Shown: piece by piece, positions 48,769-58,347 of the stretch | Layout of the letters: each line of letters opens with the position of its first letter | How positions within the stretch are numbered: position 1 is the first letter of the stretch | Made by a program: the position numbers and the translations under genes | Notes under the pieces: generated by a model | The model's input: only the letters and a program-made list of their open reading frames with translations | Told to the model about the DNA's origin: nothing | Database searches by the model: none | Assembly: GCA_900470195.1 (NCBI GenBank) | Contig: UEIJ01000034.1 | Coordinates: forward strand, 1-64,000 | Length of the DNA: 64,000 nucleotides | From: Hyphomicrobiales bacterium | Lineage (GTDB): Bacteria; Pseudomonadota; Alphaproteobacteria; Rhizobiales; Rhizobiaceae | Direction of reading: 5' to 3'

Positions 48769-49482
48769 TCAGGGAGCCTTGTTGGGCGAAACAACGCTGC
48801 CGTCAACAGTCATTCGGACCTTGTTCTCGAAAATCAGAACCTTGCCGTTGTCCTTGACCTGCATGCTGTCCGCCAGAATATGCGTGCTGCCGCTGCGGAT
48901 GTCGACGGGCTTGTCGGTGGTGATCTGCCCGCTCTTGAGATTCACGTCCGCAGAATGCATCACTGCACGCAAACCGTCATCCGTGGTAACAGTAAAGTCC
49001 TTATCAAGTTGCAAACGTCCATTGGCATTGTCATAGACACCGGACGTTGCCTCGACCTTGGCCATGCCTTTTTCACCAACCGGCAACTCGGCGGAAATGC
49101 CTTCGAGCGAAATAGCTCCGCTGTTCTTCGCATCCTGCGTCGCCTTGGAAGCGGTCATCGAATAGGGGCGATTGTCCTTGGTATATCCATTGAGGTGCGG
49201 GCTTGTCATGACAAGCTTGCCGCTTTCCCCGCCATTATTCACTTCCACCTTTATGGGCGTGTTCGGCGTCGCAAGAAATGTATACCATGAGAAAACAGCC
49301 GCCACGATAACAGCGGCCACCGGCAGCGCGGTCTTCAAGACGCGAACACGGACCGAATGGCGTTGCGCCGCATGGAAAAGCGCCTCGGCCTTCTCCGACG
49401 CCCCAAAACGCATGCCACCTTTGCCGCGACTTTGGACAGTCACGTTCTGCGGCGCATGGCTAGGTGTCGTGTCGGCGGTCAT
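48769..49482 (-). CDS. lptC: LPS export inner-membrane protein LptC
   Basis: 237 residues with one membrane segment (about 49-68, LKTALPVAAVIVAAVFSWYT) and a periplasmic domain of LptC type (SPHLNGYTKDNRPYSMTASK near 95, VRMTVDGSVVSP at the end). LptC links LptB2FG to LptA. It begins the lptC-lptA-lptB-rpoN-hpf-ptsN series. An N-terminal cytosolic tail of 45 residues is longer than in E. coli. Confidence 0.9.
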   Translation of the reverse strand: MTADTTPSHAPQNVTVQSRGKGGMRFGASEKAEALFHAAQRHSVRVRVLKTALPVAAVIVAAVFSWYTFLATPNTPIKVEVNNGGESGKLVMTSPHLNGYTKDNRPYSMTASKATQDAKNSGAISLEGISAELPVGEKGMAKVEATSGVYDNANGRLQLDKDFTVTTDDGLRAVMHSADVNLKSGQITTDKPVDIRSGSTHILADSMQVKDNGKVLIFENKVRMTVDGSVVSPNKAP

Positions 49483-49934
49483 GTCGCGTTCAGTTCCTCA
49501 ATGCTTTCTTAGAATTCAATAATCGGCGCGCCTATGTCGCGCTTTTTCATTTCAATAAGGTTTATTTGGGGTGAAATAGACGGTCGCTCAATAGCTTCAT
49601 ACCGCACAAAACACCGCACCCGCCTCCCAACGGGGCAGCAGGAACGGTTTATGCCTTTGATAATTCAACCCAATTCGCACTTTACCAAATTTGGTAGAAT
49701 GCTAATCAACTCTTTGATACCACAAAACCTGTCCAAATTACAGCGGTGCGTAATGCTGCCTTGGGCGGCCAGCCCAAAGTGATAAGATTCTGTCGGTGTT
49801 TCATGCAATATCTAACTCGGGCACTATCTTTAGCCGGACCGAGTTGTCGAAGATACTTGCCGCATGCCTCCATTCGAGGCAAAAGGTGAGTTGCCGGTGC
49901 GCGAAAAGCGCCACTAACAAACGGATGGACGGGA
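49483..49934. other. Gap between divergent lptC and sppA
   Basis: 452 bases without a gene, holding divergent promoters. It includes the dyad at 49683-49696. No tRNA, small RNA or short gene was recognised. Confidence 0.55.
49683..49696. promoter_or_regulatory. 14-bp perfect palindrome TACCAAATTTGGTA
   Basis: A perfect palindrome about 200 bases from lptC and 240 from sppA. A candidate site for a small dimeric regulator. No family is assigned. Confidence 0.35.
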
Positions 49935-50906
49935 ATGGCTCAAGACGCCGAAGCAATCATCGAACGCCGGAAATTGCGCAGAAAGCTGACGATCTGGCGT
50001 GGAGCTTTCCTGCTTCTGATTGCAGCCCTGATTGCCGTGTTTGCTTCATGGTCCATGCGTGGCACCAATTTCAGCCAGCCACATATTGCCAAGGTTCGCA
50101 TCGAAGGCACCATCTTCGAGAATGAAGAATTGCTGAAGCGCCTCGACAAGATCGCCAAGGACGATGCCGTCAAAGGTGTGATTCTGGTCCTCGATTCGCC
50201 GGGCGGAACGACGGTCGGCGGCGAAGCGATCTTCGAAGCCGTGCGCAAGATTGCCGAGAAAAAGCCCGTCGTCACCCAGGTGGGCACGCTTGCCGCCTCC
50301 GCCGGTTATATGATTGCCAGCGCATCCGATCACATCATCGCGCGACAGACATCCATCGTCGGCTCCATCGGGGTTCTGTTTCAATATCCCGACGTCTCGA
50401 AGCTGCTCGATACGATCGGCGTGAAGGTCGAAACCATCAAATCCTCGCCGCTCAAGGCGGAACCCAATTATTTCAGCCCGGCCAGCGAAGAAGCCAAGAG
50501 CATGATCCGCAACATGATCATGGATTCCTACGCATGGTTCGTGGATATTGTCGAAAAACGCCGTTCGTTTACGCATGAACAGGCGCTGGCGCTTGCCAAT
50601 GGCGCTGTTTTTACCGGACGGCAGGCATTGGATAAAAAGTTGATCGACGGGCTGGGCGGTGAAGAAGAAGCCGTCGCCTGGCTTGCGGGCAAAGGGCTTT
50701 CCAAGGATTTGCCGCGCCTGGAATGGAAGCCGGTCAGCAGTGAAACGGGTTTTTCGCTGCGCGATCTTATCATTCATGCCGGTGCGCGCCTTATCGGCGT
50801 GCCGCAGGAAGCCGATGGCATGTTGAAGCAGATTGCCAAGGAACGCATCTTTCTTGACGGACTTCTTTCGGTTTGGCACGTTGACGGTACGCCTGAAGCG
50901 AATTGA
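49935..50906 (+). CDS. sppA: Signal peptide peptidase SppA (short form)
   Basis: 323 residues. One membrane segment near 25-45 ([20 protein letters not shown]), then the S49 protease domain with the nucleophile Ser in [13 protein letters not shown] near 122 and the general-base Lys in [17 protein letters not shown] near 174. SppA cuts remnant signal peptides in the membrane. The length is half that of E. coli SppA, as for the short form in alphaproteobacteria. ihfB follows 74 bases on. Confidence 0.93.
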   Translation: MAQDAEAIIERRKLRRKLTIWRGAFLLLIAALIAVFASWSMRGTNFSQPHIAKVRIEGTIFENEELLKRLDKIAKDDAVKGVILVLDSPGGTTVGGEAIFEAVRKIAEKKPVVTQVGTLAASAGYMIASASDHIIARQTSIVGSIGVLFQYPDVSKLLDTIGVKVETIKSSPLKAEPNYFSPASEEAKSMIRNMIMDSYAWFVDIVEKRRSFTHEQALALANGAVFTGRQALDKKLIDGLGGEEEAVAWLAGKGLSKDLPRLEWKPVSSETGFSLRDLIIHAGARLIGVPQEADGMLKQIAKERIFLDGLLSVWHVDGTPEAN

Positions 50907-50980
50907 CGCCGTCGGGGCAAACGCACACAATATCCGGCAGATACCGGACGAAACAAACAGAAGAACAGGGGTTTAAAGCC

Positions 50981-51265
50981 GTGATCAAATCGGAACTCGT
51001 TCAGATTATCGCCAGCCGCAATCCGCATCTCTTCCAGCGCGATGTTGAAAACATCGTCGGCGCGGTATTCGACGAGATCACAAACGCCCTTGCCGAAGGC
51101 AATCGCGTTGAACTCCGGGGCTTCGGCGCCTTTTCGGTGAAAAACCGCCCCGCCCGCAGCGGCCGCAATCCGCGTACCGGCGAAACGGTTGACGTGGAAG
51201 AAAAGTGGGTTCCCTTCTTCAAGACCGGCAAGGAACTGCGCGACCGTCTGAACGGCGCAGTCTGA
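50981..51265 (+). CDS. ihfB: Integration host factor beta subunit
   Basis: 94 residues from a GTG at 50981, with AGGGG upstream. The HU/IHF signature is [20 protein letters not shown] with the arm proline, and [20 protein letters not shown] after it. IHF, with the alpha subunit encoded elsewhere, bends DNA at specific sites and helps sigma-54 promoters, among others. It sits in the sppA-ihfB-lapA order. Confidence 0.95.
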   Translation: MIKSELVQIIASRNPHLFQRDVENIVGAVFDEITNALAEGNRVELRGFGAFSVKNRPARSGRNPRTGETVDVEEKWVPFFKTGKELRDRLNGAV

Positions 51266-51273
51266 TAGACACT

Positions 51274-51597
51274 ATGGCGGCAAAACGCATCATCGCCATC
51301 ATCGTTCTTGTACCGCTCGCCGTGGTTCTGATTGCGTTGTCGGTCGCCAATCGCGCGTCGGTGCAATTCACGATCGATCCGTTCAATCCGGGCAATCCTG
51401 CTCTTTCCTATAATGCGCCGCTGTTCTTGTGGCTGTTCGGAGCACTTCTTCTCGGCGTCGTCATAGGCTCTTTGGTGACATGGTTCACGCAGGGCAAGCA
51501 TCGCCGCAAGGAGCGGATGTACAAGCAGGAGGCGGCCCGCCTGCTTGAACGCAGCACAGCCGCCGAACAGCGCAATATACCGGTCGTGAACTCCTGA
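51274..51597 (+). CDS. lapA: LapA-domain (DUF1049) membrane protein
   Basis: 107 residues from the ATG at 51274, eight bases after ihfB. Two membrane segments (about 5-22 and 49-68: RIIAIIVLVPLAVVLIALS, and LFLWLFGALLLGVVIGSLV) lead to a basic cytosolic helix (KHRRKERMYKQEAARLLER). LapA-domain proteins work with LapB in controlling LPS synthesis in E. coli; the alphaproteobacterial relative is not characterised. Its place after ihfB is conserved. Confidence 0.82.
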   Translation: MAAKRIIAIIVLVPLAVVLIALSVANRASVQFTIDPFNPGNPALSYNAPLFLWLFGALLLGVVIGSLVTWFTQGKHRRKERMYKQEAARLLERSTAAEQRNIPVVNS

Positions 51598-51614
51598 AAC
51601 GGTCTTTATTATCG

Positions 51615-51641
51615 AACCCGGAAGCAAACTTCCGGGTTTTC
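51615..51641 (+). terminator. Terminator after lapA
   Basis: AACCCGGAAG/CTTCCGGGTT with a short loop and a T-run, 17 bases after the lapA stop. Confidence 0.85.
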
Positions 51642-51744
51642 GACTGCTGAAATATCCTTTGTGCACGGTTGAACGTCGTTTTCCCCTTCCACACCGGCCC
51701 TGTTTATCCTACCTAGACCCCAATCATGATGATTGGAGTTTCGG

Positions 51745-52902
51745 GTGAAAGCGCCAAAGGGAAAAGGCAAAAAGCCGTCGGGCGGAAAGCAGGACCGTGG
51801 TTTCGAGCGCACAAGACACGATGCGCCACGCCCGGAAAACAAACTTGAAAGCAGATTTGAAGGCAAGTCCAATAAGGGCGCATCCTTCAAAAAGCCTCGC
51901 CCCCAGTTCGCCAAGGCTGCGCCGAAGCCGGTCGATGACAAGCCCGCCGCACCCATTCGCGAAATCAAGCCCTATGCCGGCGCCCGTCCGTCAGAGAGAT
52001 TGCCGCTTATCCTCGAAACCGAACCTTCACGCGATTATGCGCTGCTCGACAGTGGCAACGGGCTGAAGCTGGAGCAATATGGCCCCTATCGGATTGTCCG
52101 CCCGGAAGGTCAGGCGATCTGGCTGCCCAACCTGCCGCAAAGGGAGTGGGATCAGGCGGATGCCGTCTTCACCGGCAACACCGATGAGGAAGGCATGGGC
52201 CGCTGGGCGTTTCCGAAACTGCCGCTCGGTGAAACATGGCCCATGCAGCACGACGGTATTTCCTTTCATGGCCGTTTCACGTCTTTCCGCCATGTCGGCG
52301 TGTTCCCCGAACAGGCCGCGCACTGGTCCTATATGGATGGACTTATCCGGGAAGGCGTAAGGTCCGGGCGCAGCGTGAAGGTGCTCAATCTTTTTGGCTA
52401 TACGGGCGTGGCGTCGCTGGTGGCGGCACGGGCCGGTGCGGAAGTAACGCATGTGGACGCATCCAAGAAAGCCATCTTATGGGCGCGTGAAAACCAGGAA
52501 ATGGCCGGGCTTTCCGACAAGCCCATCCGCTGGATCTGCGAAGATGCGATGAAATTCGTGGCTCGCGAGGAACGGCGCGGCAGCTTCTACGACATCATCC
52601 TGCTTGATCCACCCGCCTATGGGCGCGGCCCGAGCGGCGAGGTCTGGCAATTGTTCGAACATCTGCCCGCAATGGTCGATACATGCCGGTCGATCCTGAC
52701 GCCGAAGCCGCTGGCCGTCATTCTGACTGCCTATTCGATCCGCGCATCCTTTTTCGCCATTCATGAGCTGATGCGCGACCGTTTCACCGGTCTTGGCGGC
52801 ACGGTCGAATCGGGCGAACTTATTCTGCGTGAACGCTCTAGCGATCAGACGGGCGGGCGCGCGCTTTCCACATCCATGTTCAGCCGCTGGGTAGCAAAAT
52901 GA
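51745..52902 (+). CDS. Class I SAM-dependent rRNA methyltransferase (RlmI-like)
   Basis: 385 residues from a GTG at 51745, with GGAG seven bases before. A basic, low-complexity N-terminus of about 75 residues (KAPKGKGKKPSGGKQDRGFE) precedes the family domain. The S-adenosylmethionine site is VLNLFGYTGVASLVAARAGA near 213, and LLDPPAYGRG near 288 is the catalytic DPPxY motif of RlmI/RlmK-type base methyltransferases. It would methylate a base in rRNA. The following trmH-like gene overlaps it by four bases. Confidence 0.82.
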   Translation: MKAPKGKGKKPSGGKQDRGFERTRHDAPRPENKLESRFEGKSNKGASFKKPRPQFAKAAPKPVDDKPAAPIREIKPYAGARPSERLPLILETEPSRDYALLDSGNGLKLEQYGPYRIVRPEGQAIWLPNLPQREWDQADAVFTGNTDEEGMGRWAFPKLPLGETWPMQHDGISFHGRFTSFRHVGVFPEQAAHWSYMDGLIREGVRSGRSVKVLNLFGYTGVASLVAARAGAEVTHVDASKKAILWARENQEMAGLSDKPIRWICEDAMKFVAREERRGSFYDIILLDPPAYGRGPSGEVWQLFEHLPAMVDTCRSILTPKPLAVILTAYSIRASFFAIHELMRDRFTGLGGTVESGELILRERSSDQTGGRALSTSMFSRWVAK

Positions 52903-53780
52903 GCCGTGACGACGATTTCTCAAAAGGCCCACGGGGCGAATATTCAAAAGTCGGTCAGGTCAAGGAAGTTACCAGCCTCACCAATCCCATTGTGAAGGAC
53001 CTTCGCTCGCTGGCGCTGAAAAAATTCCGCGACCAGCAGGGCGTGTTTCTGGCTGAAGGGCTCAAGCTTGTCATCGACGCGCTGGAACAGGACTGGCGCA
53101 TCAAGACGCTTGTCTTTGCGAAATCCGGCAAGGGCAACAAAATGGTTGAGCAGGTTGCAGCGCGCACCTTCGCCAAGGGTGGACTGGTGCTGGAAGTGAC
53201 CGAAAAGGTCATTTCGGCCATCACGCGACGCGACAATCCGCAGATGGTGGTCGGCGTCTTCGAGCAGCAGTACCGTCCGCTTGCAAGCCTCAAGCCGAAG
53301 GGCAACGACGTTTATATCGCGCTCGACCGCGTACGCGACCCCGGCAATCTGGGCACCGTCATCCGTACCGCCGATGCGGTCGGTGCCAAGGGCGTTATTC
53401 TGATCGGCGACACAACTGATCCTTATTCGCTGGAAACCGTGCGCGCCACCATGGGGTCGGTCTTTTCCATGCCGCTCTATAAGGTGAGCGAAGCCGATTT
53501 CCTCAACTGGCGCAAAGGCTTTTCCGGCCTTGTCGTCGGCACTCACCTGAAAGGTGCAGTCGACTATCGCACCATTCCCTATGCCAGCAAACCGGTCGTG
53601 CTGATGATGGGCAATGAACAGCAGGGCCTGCCGGACAGCCTTGCCGGTGCTTGCGACAAGCTTGCCCGCATTCCGCAAGCAGGGCGCGCCGATTCTCTCA
53701 ATCTTGCCATCGCCACCGGCGTGATGCTCTACGAAATCCGTCGCGACGCGCTCACGCTTGATGAAAGGGCTTCTGAATGA
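52899..53780 (+). CDS. TrmH/SpoU-family RNA 2'-O-methyltransferase
   Basis: 293 residues. The N-terminal substrate-binding domain ([20 protein letters not shown] near 42) is that of the RlmB/TrmH group. The SPOUT domain has the three motifs: [20 protein letters not shown] near 140, then [14 protein letters not shown] and [20 protein letters not shown]. It methylates ribose of an rRNA or tRNA base. Start overlaps the upstream stop (ATGA) and the stop overlaps lspA the same way. The target is not known. Confidence 0.88.
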   Translation: MSRDDDFSKGPRGEYSKVGQVKEVTSLTNPIVKDLRSLALKKFRDQQGVFLAEGLKLVIDALEQDWRIKTLVFAKSGKGNKMVEQVAARTFAKGGLVLEVTEKVISAITRRDNPQMVVGVFEQQYRPLASLKPKGNDVYIALDRVRDPGNLGTVIRTADAVGAKGVILIGDTTDPYSLETVRATMGSVFSMPLYKVSEADFLNWRKGFSGLVVGTHLKGAVDYRTIPYASKPVVLMMGNEQQGLPDSLAGACDKLARIPQAGRADSLNLAIATGVMLYEIRRDALTLDERASE

Positions 53781-54259
53781 AGCGACATGCGGTCTGGTCC
53801 TCACTTTTTGTCGTCATTCTCACCATATTGATCGATCAGGGCGTCAAGCATCTGGTGGAGACACGGATGGGCTACGGCCAGCAGATCGACCTTCTGCCAT
53901 TCCTCGCATTGTTCCGCACCCACAATGAAGGCATCGCCTTTTCCATGCTGGCCTGGCTGCACGACTGGGGACTGGTGGCAATCACCGCCGCAGTTATCTT
54001 GTTCGTGCTTTATCTCTGGTGGACCAACGCGCCGGACCGCATCTTTGCACGTTACGGTTTTGCACTTGTCGTTGGCGGCGCCATCGGCAATCTGATCGAC
54101 CGCGTGATGGATGGCTACGTCGTGGATTATATTCTGTTCCACCTGCCAACGTGGTCATTCGCCGTGTTCAATCTTGCCGACACGTTCATAACCATCGGTG
54201 CCGGGCTCATCATTCTTGAGGAGTTTCTCGGCTGGCGGCGCGAGCGGGCCGCCCGCTGA
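53777..54259 (+). CDS. lspA: Lipoprotein signal peptidase LspA
   Basis: 160 residues. Four membrane segments; the catalytic Asp residues lie in [15 protein letters not shown] near 112 and [13 protein letters not shown] near 133. The family start [17 protein letters not shown] with Asp is also present. It removes the signal peptides of lipoproteins after lipidation, in the inner membrane. It is coupled (four-base overlap) to the upstream RNA methyltransferase gene. Confidence 0.94.
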   Translation: MKRHAVWSSLFVVILTILIDQGVKHLVETRMGYGQQIDLLPFLALFRTHNEGIAFSMLAWLHDWGLVAITAAVILFVLYLWWTNAPDRIFARYGFALVVGGAIGNLIDRVMDGYVVDYILFHLPTWSFAVFNLADTFITIGAGLIILEEFLGWRRERAAR

Positions 54260-54349
54260 CGAGGCCGCTTGAACGGTTTCGGCCTTTCGCATAATTTGAT
54301 GTCGTGAAATTAGAAGCTTTTTGAAGAGGATAAGGTCCAGCCACCTGAA

Positions 54350-54378
54350 TTGACACATTGGTGACATGCTTCTGTCAT
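54350..54378 (+). promoter_or_regulatory. Pho-box-like site upstream of olsB
   Basis: TGACA at 54351 and 54362 (11 bases apart) gives, on the minus strand, ATGTCAC-CAAT-GTGTCAA at 54350-54367, close to two Pho half-sites with a four-base spacer. A plus-strand CTGTCAT follows at 54372-54378. It lies about 165 bases before olsB. PhoB control is suggested by the role of ornithine lipids in phosphate-limited rhizobia. Confidence 0.4.
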
Positions 54379-54529
54379 CCTCGCGTAGCACTGAATCTGT
54401 AATGCTTCGGCCGAACTGGACGTCGCGTCCACGCAATCTGTCCGAACGTGGATTGGAATGGCGCTTGCTGAAATATCAGTGGGAAAGCCGTTCAGGAATA
54501 CGTGAATAGACAAATCAGGAGCCATCATC

Positions 54530-55423
54530 ATGACAGTACTGCTTGGAATGGACCAGCAAATCATTGATGATACCGTCATGTCAGGCTTAGAAGCACAACA
54601 GGCGCTGTTCGCGTCCGGCGGCGATCCCATTGTTCTGGGACGCATCGGATCGCTGGAAGTTCGGCTTGCCAATTCACTTGAGGCCGTGGAAGCCGCGCAG
54701 GAATTGCGCTTTCGTGTCTTCTTCGACGAAATGGGTGCGCGCCGCGAAAGCATCGAAGCCGTGGAACTTCGCGACGCCGACCGCTTCGACGCCATTTGCG
54801 ATCATCTTCTCGTTTACGATACCGCCCTGCCCGTGCCGGAGCACCAGCAGATTGTCGGCACCTACCGCCTGATGCGCAGCGATCAGGCGGAAAAGGCGCT
54901 CGGTTTCTACTCCGCTGATGAATATGACGTGCAGCGCGTCGCCCTTTCGCGCCCGAATCTTCGTCTGCTTGAGTTGGGTCGCTCCTGCGTGAAGGCGGAA
55001 TATCGTTCCAAGCGCACCGTTGAGCTTCTGTGGCAAGGCGCCTGGGCCTATTGCCGCCGCCACTCCATCGATGTGATGTTCGGCTGCGCCTCGTTCCATG
55101 GGGCTGTGCCTGCCGCTCACGCACTCGGCCTGTCGTTCCTCTATCACAACTGCCGGGCAACGCCGGACTGGGACGTGCGCGCTCTGCCCCATCGCTATCA
55201 GGCCATGGACCTGATGCCGAAGGAAGCCATCAACAACAAGGTTGCACTCTTCTCGATGCCGCCGCTGGTGAAAGGCTATCTGCGCCTTGGCGCGATGATC
55301 GGGGATGGCGCTGTGATCGACGAAGCATTCGGCACCACCGATGTCTTCATCATTCTGCCGATTGAGCGTATTTCCAGCCGCTACATCACCTATTACGGCG
55401 CTGAAGCGAACCGTTTTGTGTAA
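54530..55423 (+). CDS. olsB: Ornithine N-acyltransferase OlsB
   Basis: 297 residues, the usual length for OlsB. GNAT-type fold: LGRIGSLEVRLANSLEAVEA near 28, AAQELRFRVFFDEMGARRES, and the C-terminal VAPLVKGYLRLGAMIGDGAV-like segment. OlsB joins a 3-hydroxy fatty acid to ornithine, the first step of ornithine lipid synthesis; OlsA then adds the second fatty acid. olsA, often next to it, is not here, as mutS follows on the other strand. The ATG has AGGAG at nine bases. A Pho-box-like site upstream fits the phosphate-controlled role known in rhizobia. Confidence 0.9.
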   Translation: MTVLLGMDQQIIDDTVMSGLEAQQALFASGGDPIVLGRIGSLEVRLANSLEAVEAAQELRFRVFFDEMGARRESIEAVELRDADRFDAICDHLLVYDTALPVPEHQQIVGTYRLMRSDQAEKALGFYSADEYDVQRVALSRPNLRLLELGRSCVKAEYRSKRTVELLWQGAWAYCRRHSIDVMFGCASFHGAVPAAHALGLSFLYHNCRATPDWDVRALPHRYQAMDLMPKEAINNKVALFSMPPLVKGYLRLGAMIGDGAVIDEAFGTTDVFIILPIERISSRYITYYGAEANRFV

Positions 55424-55426
55424 AAG

Positions 55427-55455
55427 AAAAGGCGAAGCACCAACTTCGCCTTTTT
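55427..55455. terminator. Bidirectional terminator between olsB and mutS
   Basis: AAAAGGCGAAG and CTTCGCCTTTT pair perfectly around a CACCAA loop, with A- and T-runs on the two sides. It serves both convergent genes. Confidence 0.88.
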
Positions 55456-55459
55456 ACTT

Positions 55460-58192
55460 TCACGCCTTTCCTGCCAATTCCTTCAATTTGTAGATCAGGT
55501 CCAGTGCTTCGCGCGGCGTCAGCTCATCCGGGCTGATGGCGGCGACCGCCTTCATCAGTTCGCTGTCTTTGGCCTGAACCTGCTGCTTCGGCTTTTCCTG
55601 CTGCAAGACGACCGAGAACAGCGGCAGATCGTCGATCAGCTTGTCCGCCTTGCCGGAGGTTTCCCCAGCTTCGAGCTGGTGCAGCACGTCGCGGGCGCGG
55701 TTGACGACCGCTTCGGGCAGTCCTGCCAGACGCGCCACCTGCACGCCATAGGAACGGTCGGCAGCACCCTTTGCCACTTCATGCAGGAAGACGACATCGT
55801 TATCCCATTCCTTGACGCGCATGGTGACATTGGAAAGCCGCTCCAGCTTTTCCGAAAGTGCGGTCATTTCGTGGAAATGCGTGGCAAACAGCGCACGGCA
55901 GCGGTTCTTCTCATGCAGATATTCGACTGCCGCCCAAGCGATAGACAGTCCGTCGAAAGTCGCCGTACCGCGCCCGATCTCATCGAGGATCACCAGCGAA
56001 CGTTCGCCCGCCTGATTGAGGATCGCAGCCGTTTCCACCATTTCGACCATGAAGGTGGAGCGCCCGCGCGCCAGATCGTCGGAAGCACCAACGCGGCTGA
56101 ACAGCCGGTCCACGACACCGATCTGCGCAGAACCGGCAGGGACGAAGGAACCCATCTGCGCAAGAATAGCGATCAGCGCATTCTGGCGCAGGAAGGTCGA
56201 CTTACCGCCCATGTTCGGGCCGGTGAGAAGCCAGATCGCACCGTTCCCGCCATCCTTTTGCGGGGAGAGATCGCAATCATTGGCGACGAACGGGTTGGCC
56301 GCCTGCCGCCGCAAAGCCTGTTCGACGACCGGGTGACGACCAGCCACGATGTTGAAAGACAGGCTGTCATCCACCTGTGGGCGGCAATAGCCCTGCTCTT
56401 CCGCCAGCACGGCAAGCGCTGCCGAAACGTCAAAAACCGCGAGCGCCGATGCTGCCGCGCGGATGCTGTCGGCATGGGAGACGGCTTCCGCTGTCAATTC
56501 CTCAAACACGGCAAGCTCGATAGACAAGGCGCGGTCGGCAGCGTTGGCGATCTTGCTTTCCAGTTCCGCAAGTTCGGTCGTGGTAAAGCGCATGGCGTTG
56601 GCCATGGTCTGACGATGGATGAAGCGGCCCTTGGCCTCATCCGTATCCGTCATTGCTCCGGCATTGTTGGCCGTCACCTCGATGAAATAGCCAAGCACGT
56701 TGTTGTGCTTGATCTTCAGCGACTTGATACCGGTCTCTTCGATATAGTCGGCTTGCAGTCCGGCGATTACCCGGCGTGACTGGTCACGCAAGGCCCGCAT
56801 TTCATCCAGTTCGGCGTTATAGCCTGCGCGCACGAAACCGCCGTCGCGTTTCAGAAGCGGCAGTTCATCGGCCAAGGCCCGGTCGAGATGGGCGGTGAAG
56901 ATGGCAGGCATGGCGCTGACCGCATCGCGGGCATGGGCCAGTTCGTCCGGCAGCAAGGCACTTTCCAGCAGGCTTGCAATAGTGTGCGCGGCCTCGAAGC
57001 CCCGGGCAAGGCTGCCCAGATCGCGCGGTCCGCCGCGCCCGACAGCAAGACGCGAAAGCGCGCGCGGCATATCCGGCACGCCTTTCAGTTCAGCGCGCAT
57101 GGCCTCGCAGAGCGACGGTTCGCTCAGGAACCAGGAAACAGAATCGAGCCTCAGCGCGATTTCCTTCGGATTGGTGAGCGGTGCCGTCAGACGTTCGGCG
57201 AGGAGCCGCGCACCGCCTCCGGTAACGGTGCGGTCAATGGACTTGAGAAGACTGCCGTCGCGATTTCCCGACATGGTGCGCACCAGTTCCAGACTGGCGC
57301 GCGTGGCCGGATCGATGAAAATCGTGCCGCCCTCATGCTCGCGCTCCGGCCGCATCAAGGGCGGGCGCTCGGAAATCTGCGTCTTTTCGATATAAGCAAT
57401 CGCACCTGAAATGGCCGACAGCTCGGAGCGGCTGAACTGGCCGAAACCGTCCAATGTCGCCACGTTGAAATAGCGCTGGATGCGGGCTTCCGCAGCCGCA
57501 CTGTCGAAGAGGGTCGCCGGTTGCGGCGTCACCGCCTTGCCGACCAGATCGAAGACGGGGCGCAATTCCTCGTCGTGGAAGGCGCTGTCGGCTACGACCA
57601 ATTCGCGCGGGTCCACCCGCATCACATCGGCGAAGAGCCTGTCCGGCGTGGTTTCCGCCACGCGGAAGGTTCCGGTCGATATATCGATCCAGGCGAGCGC
57701 CAGCGCACCATCGCCGCGCGTGCGCCCCATCGCCATGAGGAAATTGGCTTCGGATGGATCAAGCAGCTTTTCTTCGGTCAGCGTTCCGGGTGTGACGAGA
57801 CGGATCACATCGCGCTTCACGACCGATTTGGAGCCGCGCTTCTTCGCCTCTGCCGGGTCTTCCACCTGTTCGCAGACCGCGACGCGATAGCCCTTGGCGA
57901 TCAGCTTCTGCAGATAATCGTCGGCGGCATGAACCGGCACGCCGCACATCGGAATATCCTCGCCCAGATGCTTGCCACGCTTGGTAAGCGTGATGCCCAG
58001 CGCGGCAGATGCCTCCACTGCGTCATCGAAGAACAGCTCGTAGAAATCGCCCATGCGATAAAAGAGCAGCGAATCGACATTCGCCGCCTTGATCTCGATA
58101 TATTGCTCCATCATGGGCGTCAGGCGAACGGGGGCTGCCTCGGCGGCATTTTCTTCCGCTTCTGAGGTGTGTTCGTTAGCCGTCGCTTCCAT
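55460..58192 (-). CDS. mutS: DNA mismatch repair protein MutS
   Basis: 910 residues, full length. The mismatch-contact motif ([17 protein letters not shown], with Phe-x-Glu, near 41) is N-terminal. The ATPase has Walker [10 protein letters not shown] near 657, then Walker [17 protein letters not shown] and [11 protein letters not shown]. It recognises mismatches with MutL to start repair. The N-terminus has about 25 extra acidic residues before the usual domain. AAGG nine bases before the ATG at 58192 supports this start. Confidence 0.97.
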   Translation of the reverse strand: MEATANEHTSEAEENAAEAAPVRLTPMMEQYIEIKAANVDSLLFYRMGDFYELFFDDAVEASAALGITLTKRGKHLGEDIPMCGVPVHAADDYLQKLIAKGYRVAVCEQVEDPAEAKKRGSKSVVKRDVIRLVTPGTLTEEKLLDPSEANFLMAMGRTRGDGALALAWIDISTGTFRVAETTPDRLFADVMRVDPRELVVADSAFHDEELRPVFDLVGKAVTPQPATLFDSAAAEARIQRYFNVATLDGFGQFSRSELSAISGAIAYIEKTQISERPPLMRPEREHEGGTIFIDPATRASLELVRTMSGNRDGSLLKSIDRTVTGGGARLLAERLTAPLTNPKEIALRLDSVSWFLSEPSLCEAMRAELKGVPDMPRALSRLAVGRGGPRDLGSLARGFEAAHTIASLLESALLPDELAHARDAVSAMPAIFTAHLDRALADELPLLKRDGGFVRAGYNAELDEMRALRDQSRRVIAGLQADYIEETGIKSLKIKHNNVLGYFIEVTANNAGAMTDTDEAKGRFIHRQTMANAMRFTTTELAELESKIANAADRALSIELAVFEELTAEAVSHADSIRAAASALAVFDVSAALAVLAEEQGYCRPQVDDSLSFNIVAGRHPVVEQALRRQAANPFVANDCDLSPQKDGGNGAIWLLTGPNMGGKSTFLRQNALIAILAQMGSFVPAGSAQIGVVDRLFSRVGASDDLARGRSTFMVEMVETAAILNQAGERSLVILDEIGRGTATFDGLSIAWAAVEYLHEKNRCRALFATHFHEMTALSEKLERLSNVTMRVKEWDNDVVFLHEVAKGAADRSYGVQVARLAGLPEAVVNRARDVLHQLEAGETSGKADKLIDDLPLFSVVLQQEKPKQQVQAKDSELMKAVAAISPDELTPREALDLIYKLKELAGKA

Positions 58193-58347
58193 CGGTAAAC
58201 CTTCATTTATTGCTTGGCAAACAGTGCCAAAGTCATAAAATTTCGTATTCCATCGTTTTTGGATGAATATCTATTCCCGTAAGCGCTGTTTACACAATGC
58301 GTGACTGGCGCTATCGAGGTTCTCCCGCAGATGAAACCGGAGGGAAC

